A DNA stretch of 57,561 nt, from positions 60,537 through 118,097 of the forward strand of contig JABSQZ010000011.1 in NCBI GenBank assembly GCA_013215505.1, given 5' to 3'. The stretch's first letter is position 1; every line of letters starts with the position of its first letter. The stretch comes from Oceanospirillaceae bacterium. GTDB lineage: Bacteria; Pseudomonadota; Gammaproteobacteria; Pseudomonadales; Balneatricaceae. Below, piece after piece: positions 27,126-36,870 of this stretch. The position numbers and the translations under genes are program-made. The notes under the pieces are model-generated. The model did no database searches. It saw only the letters and a list, made by a program, of their open reading frames with translations, and was not told where the DNA came from.

Positions 27126-28637
27126 TATTACTACCTAGTTCAACAAGACTAATAGGTTTATTAAATGACAAAAACATGACAGTTTAATGACAGAAAGCTC
27201 TACATCAGCGAAGTATCCTAGGGCCGGTAAGCCCCTCACTTTATGGAGAATGGTCAAACTTTTAATGATACTGCTTTTCAAACGACATTGGAAACAGTCC
27301 AGTATCAGTGCCATGATGACGTACCGGATTGAAGAAACACTAAATCTAATCATCTAATATTCGAGCTAGTAACAGACATAATTATGGATTAGCAGCGTCA
27401 TTAAAAAGCGTTTCATATCCACTCCCCTAGGGCTCACTAATGGGGTATTTTTTATTAGGCGCCTTCAAACAGTCAAACCAAGAAGTGACTTAAAATCAAT
27501 CAGGTGAAACTCCCTTAAAAAAGCTAGGTTTATTCTTAAATTGTCCATAGTTTTCGAGACAACCTAGACTTTTGAATAATGAACTTCTATAGTTTTTCTA
27601 GGCGCTATCCAAGAAAATGAAAATATATGCACTACAATTACTTTATGGGTCGTGACTGAGCTATGGAGGCCTTGTTGGCAGTATTATGCTGCATTAGCCC
27701 TGACTCCAAACCTCGAAGTAGCCAATATTTGGTATTAATCAGACGAAAATGTAAACAGTCAAAAATTAAGACTGGACCATCGATAATTTGCCCATCGTTT
27801 TGCTTTGATGTCAGATGATTCGGCTGTTACTGGTTGAAGGAGGAATTTCACTTCAACAAATTGACGGTGTAGAAACAGAAAGCGGCTAACTGGTGATCGT
27901 TTCCACCATACAATTCCCCTTGAATAAATTGAATTGTATACCGGAGCCTATAGGAACGGTTTAGTTCGCATTGCAACAAAGTCTGGTTACTTTGCCCAAG
28001 ACAATTACTGTGGATAATATCATTGCAGCCAACACAGATATTTTCGTTTTGGAAACCCGGAGGAAGACACCTAATCATCTTGGTTCAGACAGCTGAAAAA
28101 CAAAAGCCCTCTAAATGAAATACCCTTTTAATTAGATCGATGATGGCCCTCTGCAAAAAAAACATCTTGCTGGTAAGTTCGAAGGTTTCGAAGTAGGAGA
28201 TCTATTTAATTGGGTAAGAAATATATGCCTCATTTTTATCATTGACCCTAATAGCAATGAAGTTAAATAGTGGCTAAGTGGTGTTAACACACTGCTAGCA
28301 TGATCCTGGCTGGATGATGATGGAAAAATTCATATATATATGATCACCGTATAAGCCGAAATATCAATCGATTGACCAGCCTATTTTCCAATGATTTAAA
28401 ATATGATGTTTAGTTTAGCTGTGCAAAAAGTTATTTTTAAACCCGAGTTATAGGAAATCAACAAATTATAGACGAACCGGTATCCTTGGGATGAGTCCGC
28501 AGTAAGGTCGGTAATGCACTAGATACTATTGGGAATATAGGGGTAGATTTTGTGAGCAGTGGCCACAACGTCTACATGTGGTTTGAGAAGCAGAATGGCT
28601 TTTCGAAAGCACTTACAATTTTTGAAGGGAGTAACAT
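27126..28637. other. 1.5-kb gene-poor stretch with scattered decayed coding traces
   Basis: No intact gene. A possible hairpin with CCCC/GGGG arms followed by TTTTTT occurs near 27419-27452. Between about 27820 and 28270 the plus strand reads in pieces like a decayed protein (for example EGGISLQQIDGVETES, then FEGFEVGDLFNW and IIDPNSNEVK, broken by stops). I do not recognise the family; the last piece faintly recalls the end of a glyoxalase-type domain. Confidence 0.3.
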
Positions 28638-28865
28638 ATGCAATTGAATATTATTTTATTTTCTCTGGTCGTCTTACTACTTGGGCAACCGGCGTATGCA
28701 TATATAGGTCCAGGTGCAGGAGCCAGCGCTATTGCGGTCGTCGTTGGAATTATTGCCGCCATAGTTTTATTATTGATCGCAATTGTTTGGTACCCGTTTA
28801 AACGTTTATTGCTCAAAATAAAGAAATCCAAGGAGGAAGTGGAAGACGCTTCTAACGAAGAATGA
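28638..28865 (+). CDS. small YIGPGAG-motif membrane protein
   Basis: 75 residues. AAGGGAG lies seven bases before the ATG. A signal peptide (cleavage after QPAYA) is followed at once by YIGPGAGASA, a transmembrane helix (about 32-50), the conserved-looking WYPFKRLLLK and an acidic tail. Small proteins starting their mature part with YIGPGAG are recurrent in proteobacteria, and I recall them beside sulfotransferase or phosphodiesterase-like genes; their function is not established. Its stop overlaps the next start by four bases (ATGA), so it is the first gene of a three-gene unit. Confidence 0.75.
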   Translation: MQLNIILFSLVVLLLGQPAYAYIGPGAGASAIAVVVGIIAAIVLLLIAIVWYPFKRLLLKIKKSKEEVEDASNEE

Positions 28866-29248
28866 TTTGGATTCTCACGATAATACTCTGCGCATTTGTG
28901 GTTGAAACCGCCCTTAGACTACCTTTGCTGAACGTGGTTGCGGACATTGCATCTATTTCTAATAGAGCAATGCGTACATTGGCGTCAAAGAGAATTTCGG
29001 ACCATTGGAAAGAAGTTGTCATGCTTAAGTATGCAATAAGACTTTTCAATTCCACGATCACCCTGAGCGTTTTATTAGCAATTATTGCCCTTGTGGTATT
29101 GGCCAGCATTTATGCAAGTGATTATTTTGGGGTAGGCCTTGGTGAGTTCCTTTACACTGGGATTGGACTAATTTATTCAACCATCTCAGCCACAGCATAT
29201 TATTACTTGAGGAAAAGAATTGTCAGACATAAATTACAGTTTTTTTGA
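28862..29248 (+). CDS. small polytopic membrane protein of unknown function
   Basis: 128 residues with hydrophobic helices at about 1-18, 62-87 and 93-113, and basic ends. Translationally coupled to the YIGPGAG gene before it (ATGA overlap), and overlapping the sulfotransferase gene after it by 29 bases. I recognise no family. By position it could anchor or assist the sulfotransferase at the membrane, but nothing in the sequence shows this. Confidence 0.7.
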   Translation: MIWILTIILCAFVVETALRLPLLNVVADIASISNRAMRTLASKRISDHWKEVVMLKYAIRLFNSTITLSVLLAIIALVVLASIYASDYFGVGLGEFLYTGIGLIYSTISATAYYYLRKRIVRHKLQFF

Positions 29249-30284
29249 TCTGGTCCTCCATAAATTGGCACTTGATTTCAATTCAATTGCCGAACTCAGT
29301 TTCGAATTTGACCAGCGATCGATTAAAACCAATTCGCACGTTTTTGTTGACGAAAAACACGTGTTTGTATCAGGGTTAGCGCGGGCAGGCACAACGATTT
29401 TGATGAGACGCTTCTATTCAGGTGGCCAATTCCATTCGCTCACCTACCGTGATATGCCTTTCGTATTGGCGCCTAATTTATGGAAAAAAATAACGGCAAG
29501 TTCCAAGCGAGAAATGAAAGCAGTAGAACGAGCACACGGAGACAATATCCTGGTAAATTTCGATAGTCCAGAGAGCTTTGAAGAGGTTTTTTGGCGCGTC
29601 TTTACAGGTGATGACTATATTTCTACTCGACATTTGAGCGCCCACAATCCAGATGATGAGATTATTCAGAGATTCAGAGATTATGTCGGCGCAATTTTAG
29701 CATCCCACGACAATCAATATTTGCGTTACCTATCTAAAAACAACAATAGCATTTTACGTTTGAACGCTATTAAAAAATCATTCCCAAATGCTGTAATCTT
29801 AATCCCTTTTCGCGACCCAATTCAACAGGCTTACTCGCTGCTTACCCAACATCGACATTTTTGTAGACTACAGGCTGAGGACAATTTTACCTTGTCCTAT
29901 ATGGAATGGCTGGGGCATTATGAATTCGGTTTGGGGCATAAGCCTTTTGTAGTTGGTGACAACAAAACGACTGAAGATGATGCCACTCATACACTCCAAT
30001 ATTGGGTACAATTGTGGTGTAATGTATACAAATGGCTAGAGACCACAAAGCCTGCATCGGCAAAGTTCGTTTGTTACGAAGATTTGTGCACTTTACCGGA
30101 ATCATGGAAAGCAATTGCTAACTTTGCGGATGTTTCCGACGATATACAAGGTGATACGCCGTTTGAATTAAAGCCTAAAACAATCGAAGATGAAGTCGAA
30201 CAAGATTTGGTCAAAGAAGCAAATGAAATTTATGAGCGCTTGGTGTGCAAATCTCGTCTTTTACAACGTTGCGAGATGAAGTAA
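29220..30284 (+). CDS. sulfotransferase-family protein (TTG start)
   Basis: 354 residues from TTG 29220, with GAGGA six bases upstream. Residues 47-62 (HVFVSGLARAGTTILM) match the 5'-phosphosulfate-binding loop of PAPS-dependent sulfotransferases. ILIPFRDPIQQAYSLLTQHR at about 195-213 fits the 3'-phosphate-binding Arg/Ser segment, and CYEDL occurs near the C-terminus. It should transfer sulfate from PAPS to an unknown acceptor such as a glycan or lipid. No signal peptide. Third gene of the unit with the YIGPGAG peptide and a membrane protein; an arylsulfotransferase-like gene faces it across 330 bp. Confidence 0.82.
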   Translation: MSDINYSFFDLVLHKLALDFNSIAELSFEFDQRSIKTNSHVFVDEKHVFVSGLARAGTTILMRRFYSGGQFHSLTYRDMPFVLAPNLWKKITASSKREMKAVERAHGDNILVNFDSPESFEEVFWRVFTGDDYISTRHLSAHNPDDEIIQRFRDYVGAILASHDNQYLRYLSKNNNSILRLNAIKKSFPNAVILIPFRDPIQQAYSLLTQHRHFCRLQAEDNFTLSYMEWLGHYEFGLGHKPFVVGDNKTTEDDATHTLQYWVQLWCNVYKWLETTKPASAKFVCYEDLCTLPESWKAIANFADVSDDIQGDTPFELKPKTIEDEVEQDLVKEANEIYERLVCKSRLLQRCEMK

Positions 30285-30617
30285 TTCAACCTTGATCTGA
30301 CTTTAAATATCAGTTGCTAACAAAAGCTTTAAAATAATAAATTCTGCTTTCTCTAATACATATCTATAGGTTGCGACAAGTGTGGCACTTATTCCGTCCT
30401 TCATCATAAAAATCACTTTCTTGTATGACAGCGATGGCACTTTAGTAGTGGGTAGTGATTTCCGCACCTGCCCTCATCGTATATCCAAAGAGCCCGGTAT
30501 AGGTCTTTATTGGAGGGATTCTCAAGACAAAAACCCGGGGACTCCGCCTCTTCTATTATAATAAAACAATCAGAATTGAACCCATAAACTCACAACTTAA
30601 ATAAGTTATGCGTCCAA
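30285..30617. other. intergenic region between convergent sulfotransferase-type genes
   Basis: 333 bp. The plus strand briefly reads IGCDKCGTYSVLHH and then, after a stop, DSDGTLVVGSDFRTCPHR. This could be a decayed small zinc-binding protein, but no intact frame exists. No clear terminator. Confidence 0.3.
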
Positions 30618-31982
30618 TTATATACACGACCAATCTGAGACATTAAAGTAATTTTTGGTATAAACACGTGCCTCAGTTATCTCACCCACCTCTTGCTGGC
30701 TGTAACGGTTAATATATTCCCAGACAATATTGCCAGATGTATTTGTTTCGAAAACGCGCCCCCCTTCAAATTCAGTAATTAGCAAGCCGCCATCTGCCGT
30801 AACTTCATGTTTTCCTCTAACAACTGATAAAAATCTTTGCTGGCTCTTGTTACCATAAATAATGCTGTATTCATTTGAAACAGGATCAATTTCTACAATG
30901 TTAGATACGCGTGGAATCGAAGAGTGAGATATATCTGAGTCTTTGTTAAATGCATTTCTGTAAATATTGTTGTTGAATATTGAGATTGTGCCACCTAGTT
31001 TGAATTCAGGGTCGTGTTGTCTCAACCAAGGGCCTACTTTCAACCATTTTATATCACCTGAAGTTGGATTTATTACCATGACAAGATTGAGCTGGCGTAA
31101 GGACAGGGCCAGATCACCCACATTGAACATTGGGAAGTCACCAGCGATATCGCTTTGTAGCACATCAATCTTATTGAGATGGACTATTTCATTATCCCAC
31201 CTAGAGCCCTTTGAAAAATTTTCGCCCGTTGAAGACAATATTGCCTCAAAATCATTTTTATAGAATAGCTCGGGGACAGAGATTTCCGTTATAACTTGTC
31301 CACTTTCCGAGACTTTTATAAGGGTATCTTCATAAAATGGTGTTTCGAATGGGGGATATGGAGAGACGCTGTCACCGGAAAAATGTCGCCTTCCAGGTAC
31401 CCAGAACCCACCATTTTCAGCTTTCTCTATTGAATGGTGAGTTACCTTGTCTAATGTCCACACTAGATTCCCGCAACGATCAAGTTTAACTAGCCCCCCA
31501 TATTCAAAATTAAACACCACCGACCCATCAGATAAAATCAATGCGCCGTGGATATCGATATTCCAATCAGTCACAGGTGGATTTGTTAAATGACTGGGGG
31601 CCGGAAATATCTCCGAAAATCGGACTGGCCAGCGTGCTACGATATCCCCATTGCGCTGTATGAGCCTAAGTTCATTTGCTTTATCAAAAAAACCTGATAA
31701 TAAAATAAGATCATTGCTATTGATTTTTTTGTTCACCGTTACGCCCGATCCGGCATAGCGTGCAGGTTGCAGAAAATGTTCCGGATGAATATTCGCTAGC
31801 GTTAATACTTCGTTTGTCACAGTCCCGATAGCAAGCTCTACTGTCTTCTTTAGATCTCGTACCGTTTCATAGATAACCGTTCGCCTGTCAGCGGAATATA
31901 GTCCGAACGAAAAACTTGCGCCCAGCGTACCAACAATGATGACTGAATAAAATAAGAACTTTGGGAAATCAAAATGTTGCAT
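30618..31982 (-). CDS. membrane-anchored arylsulfotransferase-like beta-propeller protein
   Basis: 454 residues. An N-terminal helix (LFYSVIIVGTLGASFSFGLY) anchors or exports the protein. The rest has propeller-blade repeats (LILSDGSVVFNFEYGGLVKL then GNLVWTL) with THHSIEKAENGGFWV, HLNKIDVLQ, LSLRQLNLVMVINPTSGDIKW and QHDPEFKLGGTISIFNN. These resemble the blade and His motifs of PAPS-independent arylsulfate sulfotransferases. The usual HHD is HHS here, so catalysis is uncertain. It points toward the sulfotransferase unit and may handle the same sulfated compound. GGA lies 13 bases before ATG 31982, a rather long spacing. Confidence 0.7.
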   Translation of the reverse strand: MQHFDFPKFLFYSVIIVGTLGASFSFGLYSADRRTVIYETVRDLKKTVELAIGTVTNEVLTLANIHPEHFLQPARYAGSGVTVNKKINSNDLILLSGFFDKANELRLIQRNGDIVARWPVRFSEIFPAPSHLTNPPVTDWNIDIHGALILSDGSVVFNFEYGGLVKLDRCGNLVWTLDKVTHHSIEKAENGGFWVPGRRHFSGDSVSPYPPFETPFYEDTLIKVSESGQVITEISVPELFYKNDFEAILSSTGENFSKGSRWDNEIVHLNKIDVLQSDIAGDFPMFNVGDLALSLRQLNLVMVINPTSGDIKWLKVGPWLRQHDPEFKLGGTISIFNNNIYRNAFNKDSDISHSSIPRVSNIVEIDPVSNEYSIIYGNKSQQRFLSVVRGKHEVTADGGLLITEFEGGRVFETNTSGNIVWEYINRYSQQEVGEITEARVYTKNYFNVSDWSCI

Positions 31983-32082
31983 AATAAAGAAAGTCCTTTT
32001 CCCATTGCCGATTTCGAATTAAACTGTCTGATTAAATATAGTCAAGAGTGGAACACTATGCTAGGAATCCATTTGAATTATT

Positions 32083-32092
32083 CCCCCCCCCC
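32083..32092. repeat. C10 homopolymer about 100 bp upstream of the arylsulfotransferase-like gene
   Basis: Ten consecutive C (ten G on the coding strand of the gene) in the promoter-proximal region. Such tracts slip at replication and can vary promoter spacing; here that is only a possibility. Confidence 0.9.
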
Positions 32093-32434
32093 ACACATAG
32101 TAATGCCAAGCTTGGTCAGTCTTATAGGATGATCGTAAGTAATTCATATTACGCCGGATGGCAAAAATATAGCAGTAATCGTACTTATCAGAGTAATGTT
32201 CTATAACTGCTCAAACATGATGTATAGAGTCCGTTTTCGGCCTAAAAGCGCAGATCACATACCAAAACACTATACCTTATTGTGTTTAAAACAGGCCTAT
32301 AAACGGCCCATTTATCGCGCGTTTAGGATAGCCTTGATCGATTAATTTAGTCAGGCTGAGTATATATAGTAGAGATGCTTTCTTCAAATTAGGCAGAATC
32401 CGAGTGTTCATTAGGGCTCCTCTTGGCCCTAAAG

Positions 32435-32645
32435 CTAACATACACCGGTTGAAATGACCCAATTATATCTCTTGTTCGTCCATGCCATTGATGCGACTCT
32501 GGCCTTTTTGACTATCTGGGTGCAATGTTACCATTACGATTTCAATGAGTTTTTAGGAAAAGCGATTACGATTATTGCCACTAAGATGACCAGCAGAAGC
32601 ATGTTTATCGTAACCAAGCAGATGATTCAGCTCGCCGTTTGAACA
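32435..32645 (-). pseudogene. IS256-family transposase relic
   Basis: Reverse-strand translation gives NGELNHLLGYDKHASAGHLS, then GNNRNRFS, a stop, DSQKGQSRINGMDEQ and, after an internal deletion and frame change, TRDIIGSFQPVY. This matches in order EINHYLCYDKNASEGHHSGN, KKGQSRITGMDDQ and STRDIVASFQEMY of the second relic at 47.7 kb, both typical of the N-terminal half of Transposase_mut/IS256 enzymes. It has at least one stop, a missing stretch of about ten codons and no ends. A plus-strand frame over the same bases (32454-32642) is its shadow. Confidence 0.75.
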
Positions 32646-32817
32646 GCGAGAGATAATAAATCAGATACCCCATAAGATTACAGGGCATGTAGAGAAAGCT
32701 GCGTAGAAAAGAAGGTAAGCGAACTATATCAAAGCTGCTACCCCTAGGAAAATTATCATGCCAGCAGTTGCGTTAGAGATACCTTGCTGATTTTTTATCC
32801 CTTATGTGCATTCTGCA

Positions 32818-33276
32818 CTAATTAGCATGTTCTCTGGCTTCAGTGAACACCATCATCATCGAATCATCGCTTAAATACTCCCGAAAACGATAGGCATTTA
32901 CCGGATATCCAAGGACTTTTTCAATCAGTTGTTTTATCTCCATCGCCTTAGAAAAATCTTCGTGATGATAAAAGATATGGCTGGGAGTTATTCTCGACCC
33001 ATTCAGCGCAGGGATTTTAGCAGCGGGCTGCATATCCACAGGATAACCATGTTCAGTAAAGTAGAAAGTCAGAGCCGCTGCGGCATTTTTACTCGAGGGA
33101 AAATAATAAACAGTCATCTGATATTCTTGATTAGATTTTTGCTTAAATACCCCATAGGGCGTTAGATTGGCTCTTTTTGAGCTCGCATCTTTGGTCAAAT
33201 AAAGACCAATGGCTGCAATTACGGCTAAAACCAATAGTATATACAGCAGCTGTTTTGAGTTATTCGATTTACTCAT
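32818..33276 (-). CDS. membrane-anchored protein of unknown function
   Basis: 152 residues: short basic cytoplasmic tail, one transmembrane helix (about 9-27, LLYILLVLAVIAAIGLYL), then a periplasmic domain. That domain (EYQMTVYYFPSSKNAAAALT, IPALNGSRITPSHIFYHHED, AMEIKQLIEKVLGYPV) has the alternating strand-helix look of the LytR C-terminal fold, but I cannot confirm this. No neighbours share its strand closely. The ATG at 33276 is preceded by weak GGGA. Confidence 0.6.
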   Translation of the reverse strand: MSKSNNSKQLLYILLVLAVIAAIGLYLTKDASSKRANLTPYGVFKQKSNQEYQMTVYYFPSSKNAAAALTFYFTEHGYPVDMQPAAKIPALNGSRITPSHIFYHHEDFSKAMEIKQLIEKVLGYPVNAYRFREYLSDDSMMMVFTEAREHAN

Positions 33277-34029
33277 AGGGACAGTATTACAACAATTATT
33301 TCCAGTGAAACTTTATAGTTAAGCTGAAGCTTAAACGGTTTTTTAATCCGATGCTATATTGAATTGCAAACAGAAGATAATTAACACAAAAATGCCCTTT
33401 GAGCTGCAAAATGAGCTGCAAGGTAACGGCCAATTTATCAATCAAAAGCAGCAATCAACTTTTGAATACCTTGGTTATTATCACGAATTATTGGCCCATT
33501 TACTTGAACTTATAGCGCTAATAACAGCAAACAATTGCCGGACAAAACGAGTCAAAAGTCAGTAATGATTACACTCTCCAAGCTTTGGAATTAATTGCAA
33601 AATTGCTATTGCAGTAGCTAAAAACAGACAGCTATCTATTCACTGTTGATAATTCAACTGAACTCACTCTAAACTCCGTGTAAATCGCAAATTTAACTAT
33701 AACCTAATGTAATACAAGTTATTTTTTTAAGGTCAAGCTAATAAGAAGGCTAATTCCAGTACTTTTCAGGAAAAAAATTATATTTTCAGCTAGCGTAAGC
33801 CCACCAATAAATAATTTATTTTATGTTGGCACTTATCATAACTTATTAAATTTTAAGTGTTTTATTCCGCTCACCAATCAACTTAGACTAAAGTATATAA
33901 GCTATATTTTCAGACCTGTGGTAAATTTTTTAGGCTTTAAAGGAAGACTTCGCCAAAGCCTGGCGGTACTTCCAAACACAGATCGACATCTAACTTTTAG
34001 TCTAAAGTCAGTCTTGGAGAATAAAAATA
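33277..34029. other. 750-bp AT-rich region upstream of the ABC importer
   Basis: No convincing gene. A 57-68 codon plus-strand frame at 33359-33565 lacks a ribosome-binding site. The stretch 33700-33900 is very AT-rich and probably carries the promoter for the binding-protein gene. Confidence 0.4.
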
Positions 34030-35382
34030 ATGAGCGATAAGAAAGATCAACAAACAAACCTGCTACGCAGGAGAATATTAACAGCCGGTGGAGCATTTGC
34101 TCTAGCGGGTGCAATGCCGATGTTTTATACCCGTAATGCCTGGGCTAAAAACTTCCCAAATGATCCTAGCAAACTATCTACTGTTACACTGGGTTTTAAC
34201 ATTCCACAATCTGGTGCATATGCCGACGAAGGCGCCGATGAGCTAAGAGCATACAAGTTAGCTGTTAAGCATTTAAATGGGGAGGGAGACGGTGGTCTGA
34301 TGAACACCATGAAGCCTTCTATGTTGACAGGTAATGGTATCTTAGGGAAAAAAGTTGCCTTTGTTACCGGTGATACTCAGACCAAATCAGACGCAGCCCG
34401 CGCATCTGCCAAACGCATGATTGAAAAAGATAAAGTCATCATGTTCTCTGGTGGATCATCTTCGGGAGTAGCCATTGCTCAGCAATCTTTTGCTCAGGAA
34501 GCTGGCATCATCTTTATGGCAGGCTTAACACACTCCAACGATACTACTGGTAAGGACAAGCGTCGCTATGGTTTCCGCCATTTCTTTAACGCGCATATGT
34601 CTGGAGCAGCACTGGGACCAGTATTGGAAAAGGAATACGGCAACGAGCGTAACGCCTATCACCTTACCGCTGATTACACTTGGGGCTGGACTCAAGAAGA
34701 ATCTATTAAAAACACCACAGAAGCTCTAGGTTGGAACACCACCAAAACTGTTAGAACTCCTGTTGGTGCCGGTGACTTCTCCCAGTACATTACTCCGGTA
34801 TTAAACTCAGGTGCCGATGTCTTAATCTTAAACCACTACGGTAAAGACATGATCAACTCACTGACACAAGCGGTGCAGTTTGGTCTCAGAGACAAGCAAG
34901 TTAACGGTAAAGATTTCCAAATTATCGTACCGCTTTTCTCTAGATTAATGGCGCAGGGCGCTGGAGATAACATCAAAGGTATCTTGGGAACCACCAACTG
35001 GAACTGGACATTGCAAGATGAAGGTTCGCAAGCTTTTGTTAAATCCTTCGGTGCAGAATACGGCTTCCCACCTTCTCAGGCAGCACACACATGTTACGTG
35101 CAAACGTTATTGTATGCAGATGCCTGTGAGAGAGCCGGTACTTTCTATCCGCCAGAAGTTATAAAGGCATTAGAAGGCCATAAATTTGATGGTATGGGTA
35201 ACGGCGAGACAGAATACCGTGCAGAAGATCATCAGTGCTTCAAAGATGTGTTAGTAGTAAAAGGTAATGAAAAAGCTCAGACTCAGTTTGATTTACTCGA
35301 AGTGGTACAACAAGTGCCGCGTTCACAAGTTGAATACGATGCCAAGATCTTTGGTGGCGAGCTAGGTCCTTACAAGGGCTAA
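34030..35382 (+). CDS. branched-chain-amino-acid-type ABC transporter substrate-binding protein
   Basis: 450 residues. The N-terminus has RRRILTAGGAFALAGAMPMF, a twin-arginine-like signal with an AWA cleavage site, so it may be exported folded by Tat. The mature part is a type I periplasmic-binding fold of the LivJ/amide-urea group (LGFNIPQSGAYADEGADELR, ASAKRMIEKDKVIMFSGGSS, DYTWGWTQEESIKN, GTTNWNWTLQDEGSQAFVKS). GGAG nine bases upstream supports ATG 34030. It is separated by 455 bp from the permease and ATPase genes, suggesting separate or stronger expression. The substrate is unknown. Confidence 0.9.
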   Translation: MSDKKDQQTNLLRRRILTAGGAFALAGAMPMFYTRNAWAKNFPNDPSKLSTVTLGFNIPQSGAYADEGADELRAYKLAVKHLNGEGDGGLMNTMKPSMLTGNGILGKKVAFVTGDTQTKSDAARASAKRMIEKDKVIMFSGGSSSGVAIAQQSFAQEAGIIFMAGLTHSNDTTGKDKRRYGFRHFFNAHMSGAALGPVLEKEYGNERNAYHLTADYTWGWTQEESIKNTTEALGWNTTKTVRTPVGAGDFSQYITPVLNSGADVLILNHYGKDMINSLTQAVQFGLRDKQVNGKDFQIIVPLFSRLMAQGAGDNIKGILGTTNWNWTLQDEGSQAFVKSFGAEYGFPPSQAAHTCYVQTLLYADACERAGTFYPPEVIKALEGHKFDGMGNGETEYRAEDHQCFKDVLVVKGNEKAQTQFDLLEVVQQVPRSQVEYDAKIFGGELGPYKG

Positions 35383-35837
35383 GCAGATGTAAAAGGCCAT
35401 GGTCTGAATAGTTCAGGCCAGAGCCTAATTGAACGACGTCGGCTGTTACAGCTCAAAGGTAGCAGTTGACGATTTATATAACCTAGAGCAAAACTAAAAT
35501 GGGTCTTTGGTCCGTTAAGTTGGTTTTTTGCCTCTGTCCATAACTTCGATAATTACAATAAAAAATCATATTACTCATAAGATGACCCTGTGCATTCAGA
35601 GTAATGAGTAAACTGAAATCTGCTGCACGTCGCTATGTCCATAGCTGATATTGCAGAGCTTTTTAGGTGTTTTTTGCTTTAAATGCTGCTTTTGTCGGAT
35701 CGCTTGGCGATTGACAAAACATGCGCTGTAATTGATTTTCGAAATGATTAGTTGATCTAATTGACTTTTGTGGATGAGATTAAAAATCATAGTTTGACTG
35801 CCTGAATACGCCCACTTATTTTCGCTCTACACTAGCG
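35383..35837. other. 455-bp gap between binding-protein and permease genes
   Basis: No gene. An inverted pair TTACTCAT/ATGAGTAA at about 35572-35613 is the only structure noticed. A second promoter for the permease genes probably lies here. A 64-codon minus-strand frame (35596-35790) shows no recognisable features. Confidence 0.4.
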
Positions 35838-36869
35838 ATGTTGTTTAATCTTATGGATGCAATACTCTTACAGCTACTTAATGGTTTGGACAAAGGCGGC
35901 GCTTATGCACTTATCGCCCTAGGACTGACATTAGCATTTGGCACATTGGGAATCGTCAATTTTGCCCATGGCGCGCTATTCATGCTAGGGGCATTTTGCG
36001 CGGTAACTTTTAACAAATTACTAACTGTTTCAAAATCAGTTAAAGATGAAAGCATCACCTTTTTTGATGCCTACAAAGAGGTGCCCTATTTAGAAATATG
36101 GTGGGGGGACACAGGCACAGCCATCATTGATTATGCGGTGCCACTATCGATTCTCTTCGCTATTCCGGTGATGTTATTAGTGGGCTGGGTGTTGGAACGC
36201 GGTTTCATCCAATATTTTTACAAGCGAGATCACGCCTCGCAAATACTTTTCACCTTTGGTATGGCGATTGTCATACAAGAGATAGTCCGGCATATTTTTG
36301 GTGCTAACCCTATCCCCACCCCCGCTCCGGACATCGTCTCTGGCAGTGCCAATATCGGCCAGTACTTTGGTTTAGGTGACAATGTCGTCTACCCCTGGTG
36401 GCGTCTGATCTATTTAGGGTTCTCCCTCTGTGTAATTGGTGCGGTGTTTGCCTTTCTCAAATTCACCACGTTTGGCATGGTGGTCAGAGCCGGGATTCAA
36501 AATCGGGAAATGGTCGGTATGTTAGGGATCAACATCGAGCGGCGTTTTACCATCGTTTTCAGCCTCTCTGCTGTAGTGGCCGGTGTCGCCGGAGTGATGT
36601 ACGCGCCTATAGTACCTCCAGATTTCCATCTGGGTATGGATTTTCTGGTACTTACTTTCGTAGTGGTAGTTGTAGGTGGCATGGGTTCTCTGCCAGGCGC
36701 TGTCGCAGCGGGATTTTTACTGGGCATACTGCAATCTTTTGCCTCGTTGAATGAAGTCAAAGAGATCATTCCGGGTATTGATCAAATCATAATTTATTTA
36801 GTTGCCGTAGTTGTTCTGTTAGTCAGACCACGAGGACTGATGGGTGTTAAGGGGGTTTTTGAAAATTAA
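35838..36869 (+). CDS. LivH-type ABC permease
   Basis: 343 residues, about eight membrane helices. Family motifs: [60 protein letters not shown] (coupling region) and the [19 protein letters not shown] stretch. First permease of the importer; the second permease gene begins one base after its stop. No strong ribosome-binding site before ATG 35838; ATG 35853 is an alternative. Confidence 0.92.
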   Translation: MLFNLMDAILLQLLNGLDKGGAYALIALGLTLAFGTLGIVNFAHGALFMLGAFCAVTFNKLLTVSKSVKDESITFFDAYKEVPYLEIWWGDTGTAIIDYAVPLSILFAIPVMLLVGWVLERGFIQYFYKRDHASQILFTFGMAIVIQEIVRHIFGANPIPTPAPDIVSGSANIGQYFGLGDNVVYPWWRLIYLGFSLCVIGAVFAFLKFTTFGMVVRAGIQNREMVGMLGINIERRFTIVFSLSAVVAGVAGVMYAPIVPPDFHLGMDFLVLTFVVVVVGGMGSLPGAVAAGFLLGILQSFASLNEVKEIIPGIDQIIIYLVAVVVLLVRPRGLMGVKGVFEN

Positions 36870-36870
36870 T

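Noticed and set aside
32454-32642. Plus-strand 62-codon frame
   Set aside because: No ribosome-binding site, and the opposite strand over the same bases is an IS256 transposase relic.
33359-33565. Small plus-strand frame in the AT-rich region before the ABC importer
   Set aside because: No Shine-Dalgarno sequence and no recognisable motif; kept only as a note in the intergenic entry.
35572-35613. Inverted pair TTACTCAT/ATGAGTAA as a terminator or operator
   Set aside because: Short arms, long loop and no T-tract; too weak to list as a separate feature.
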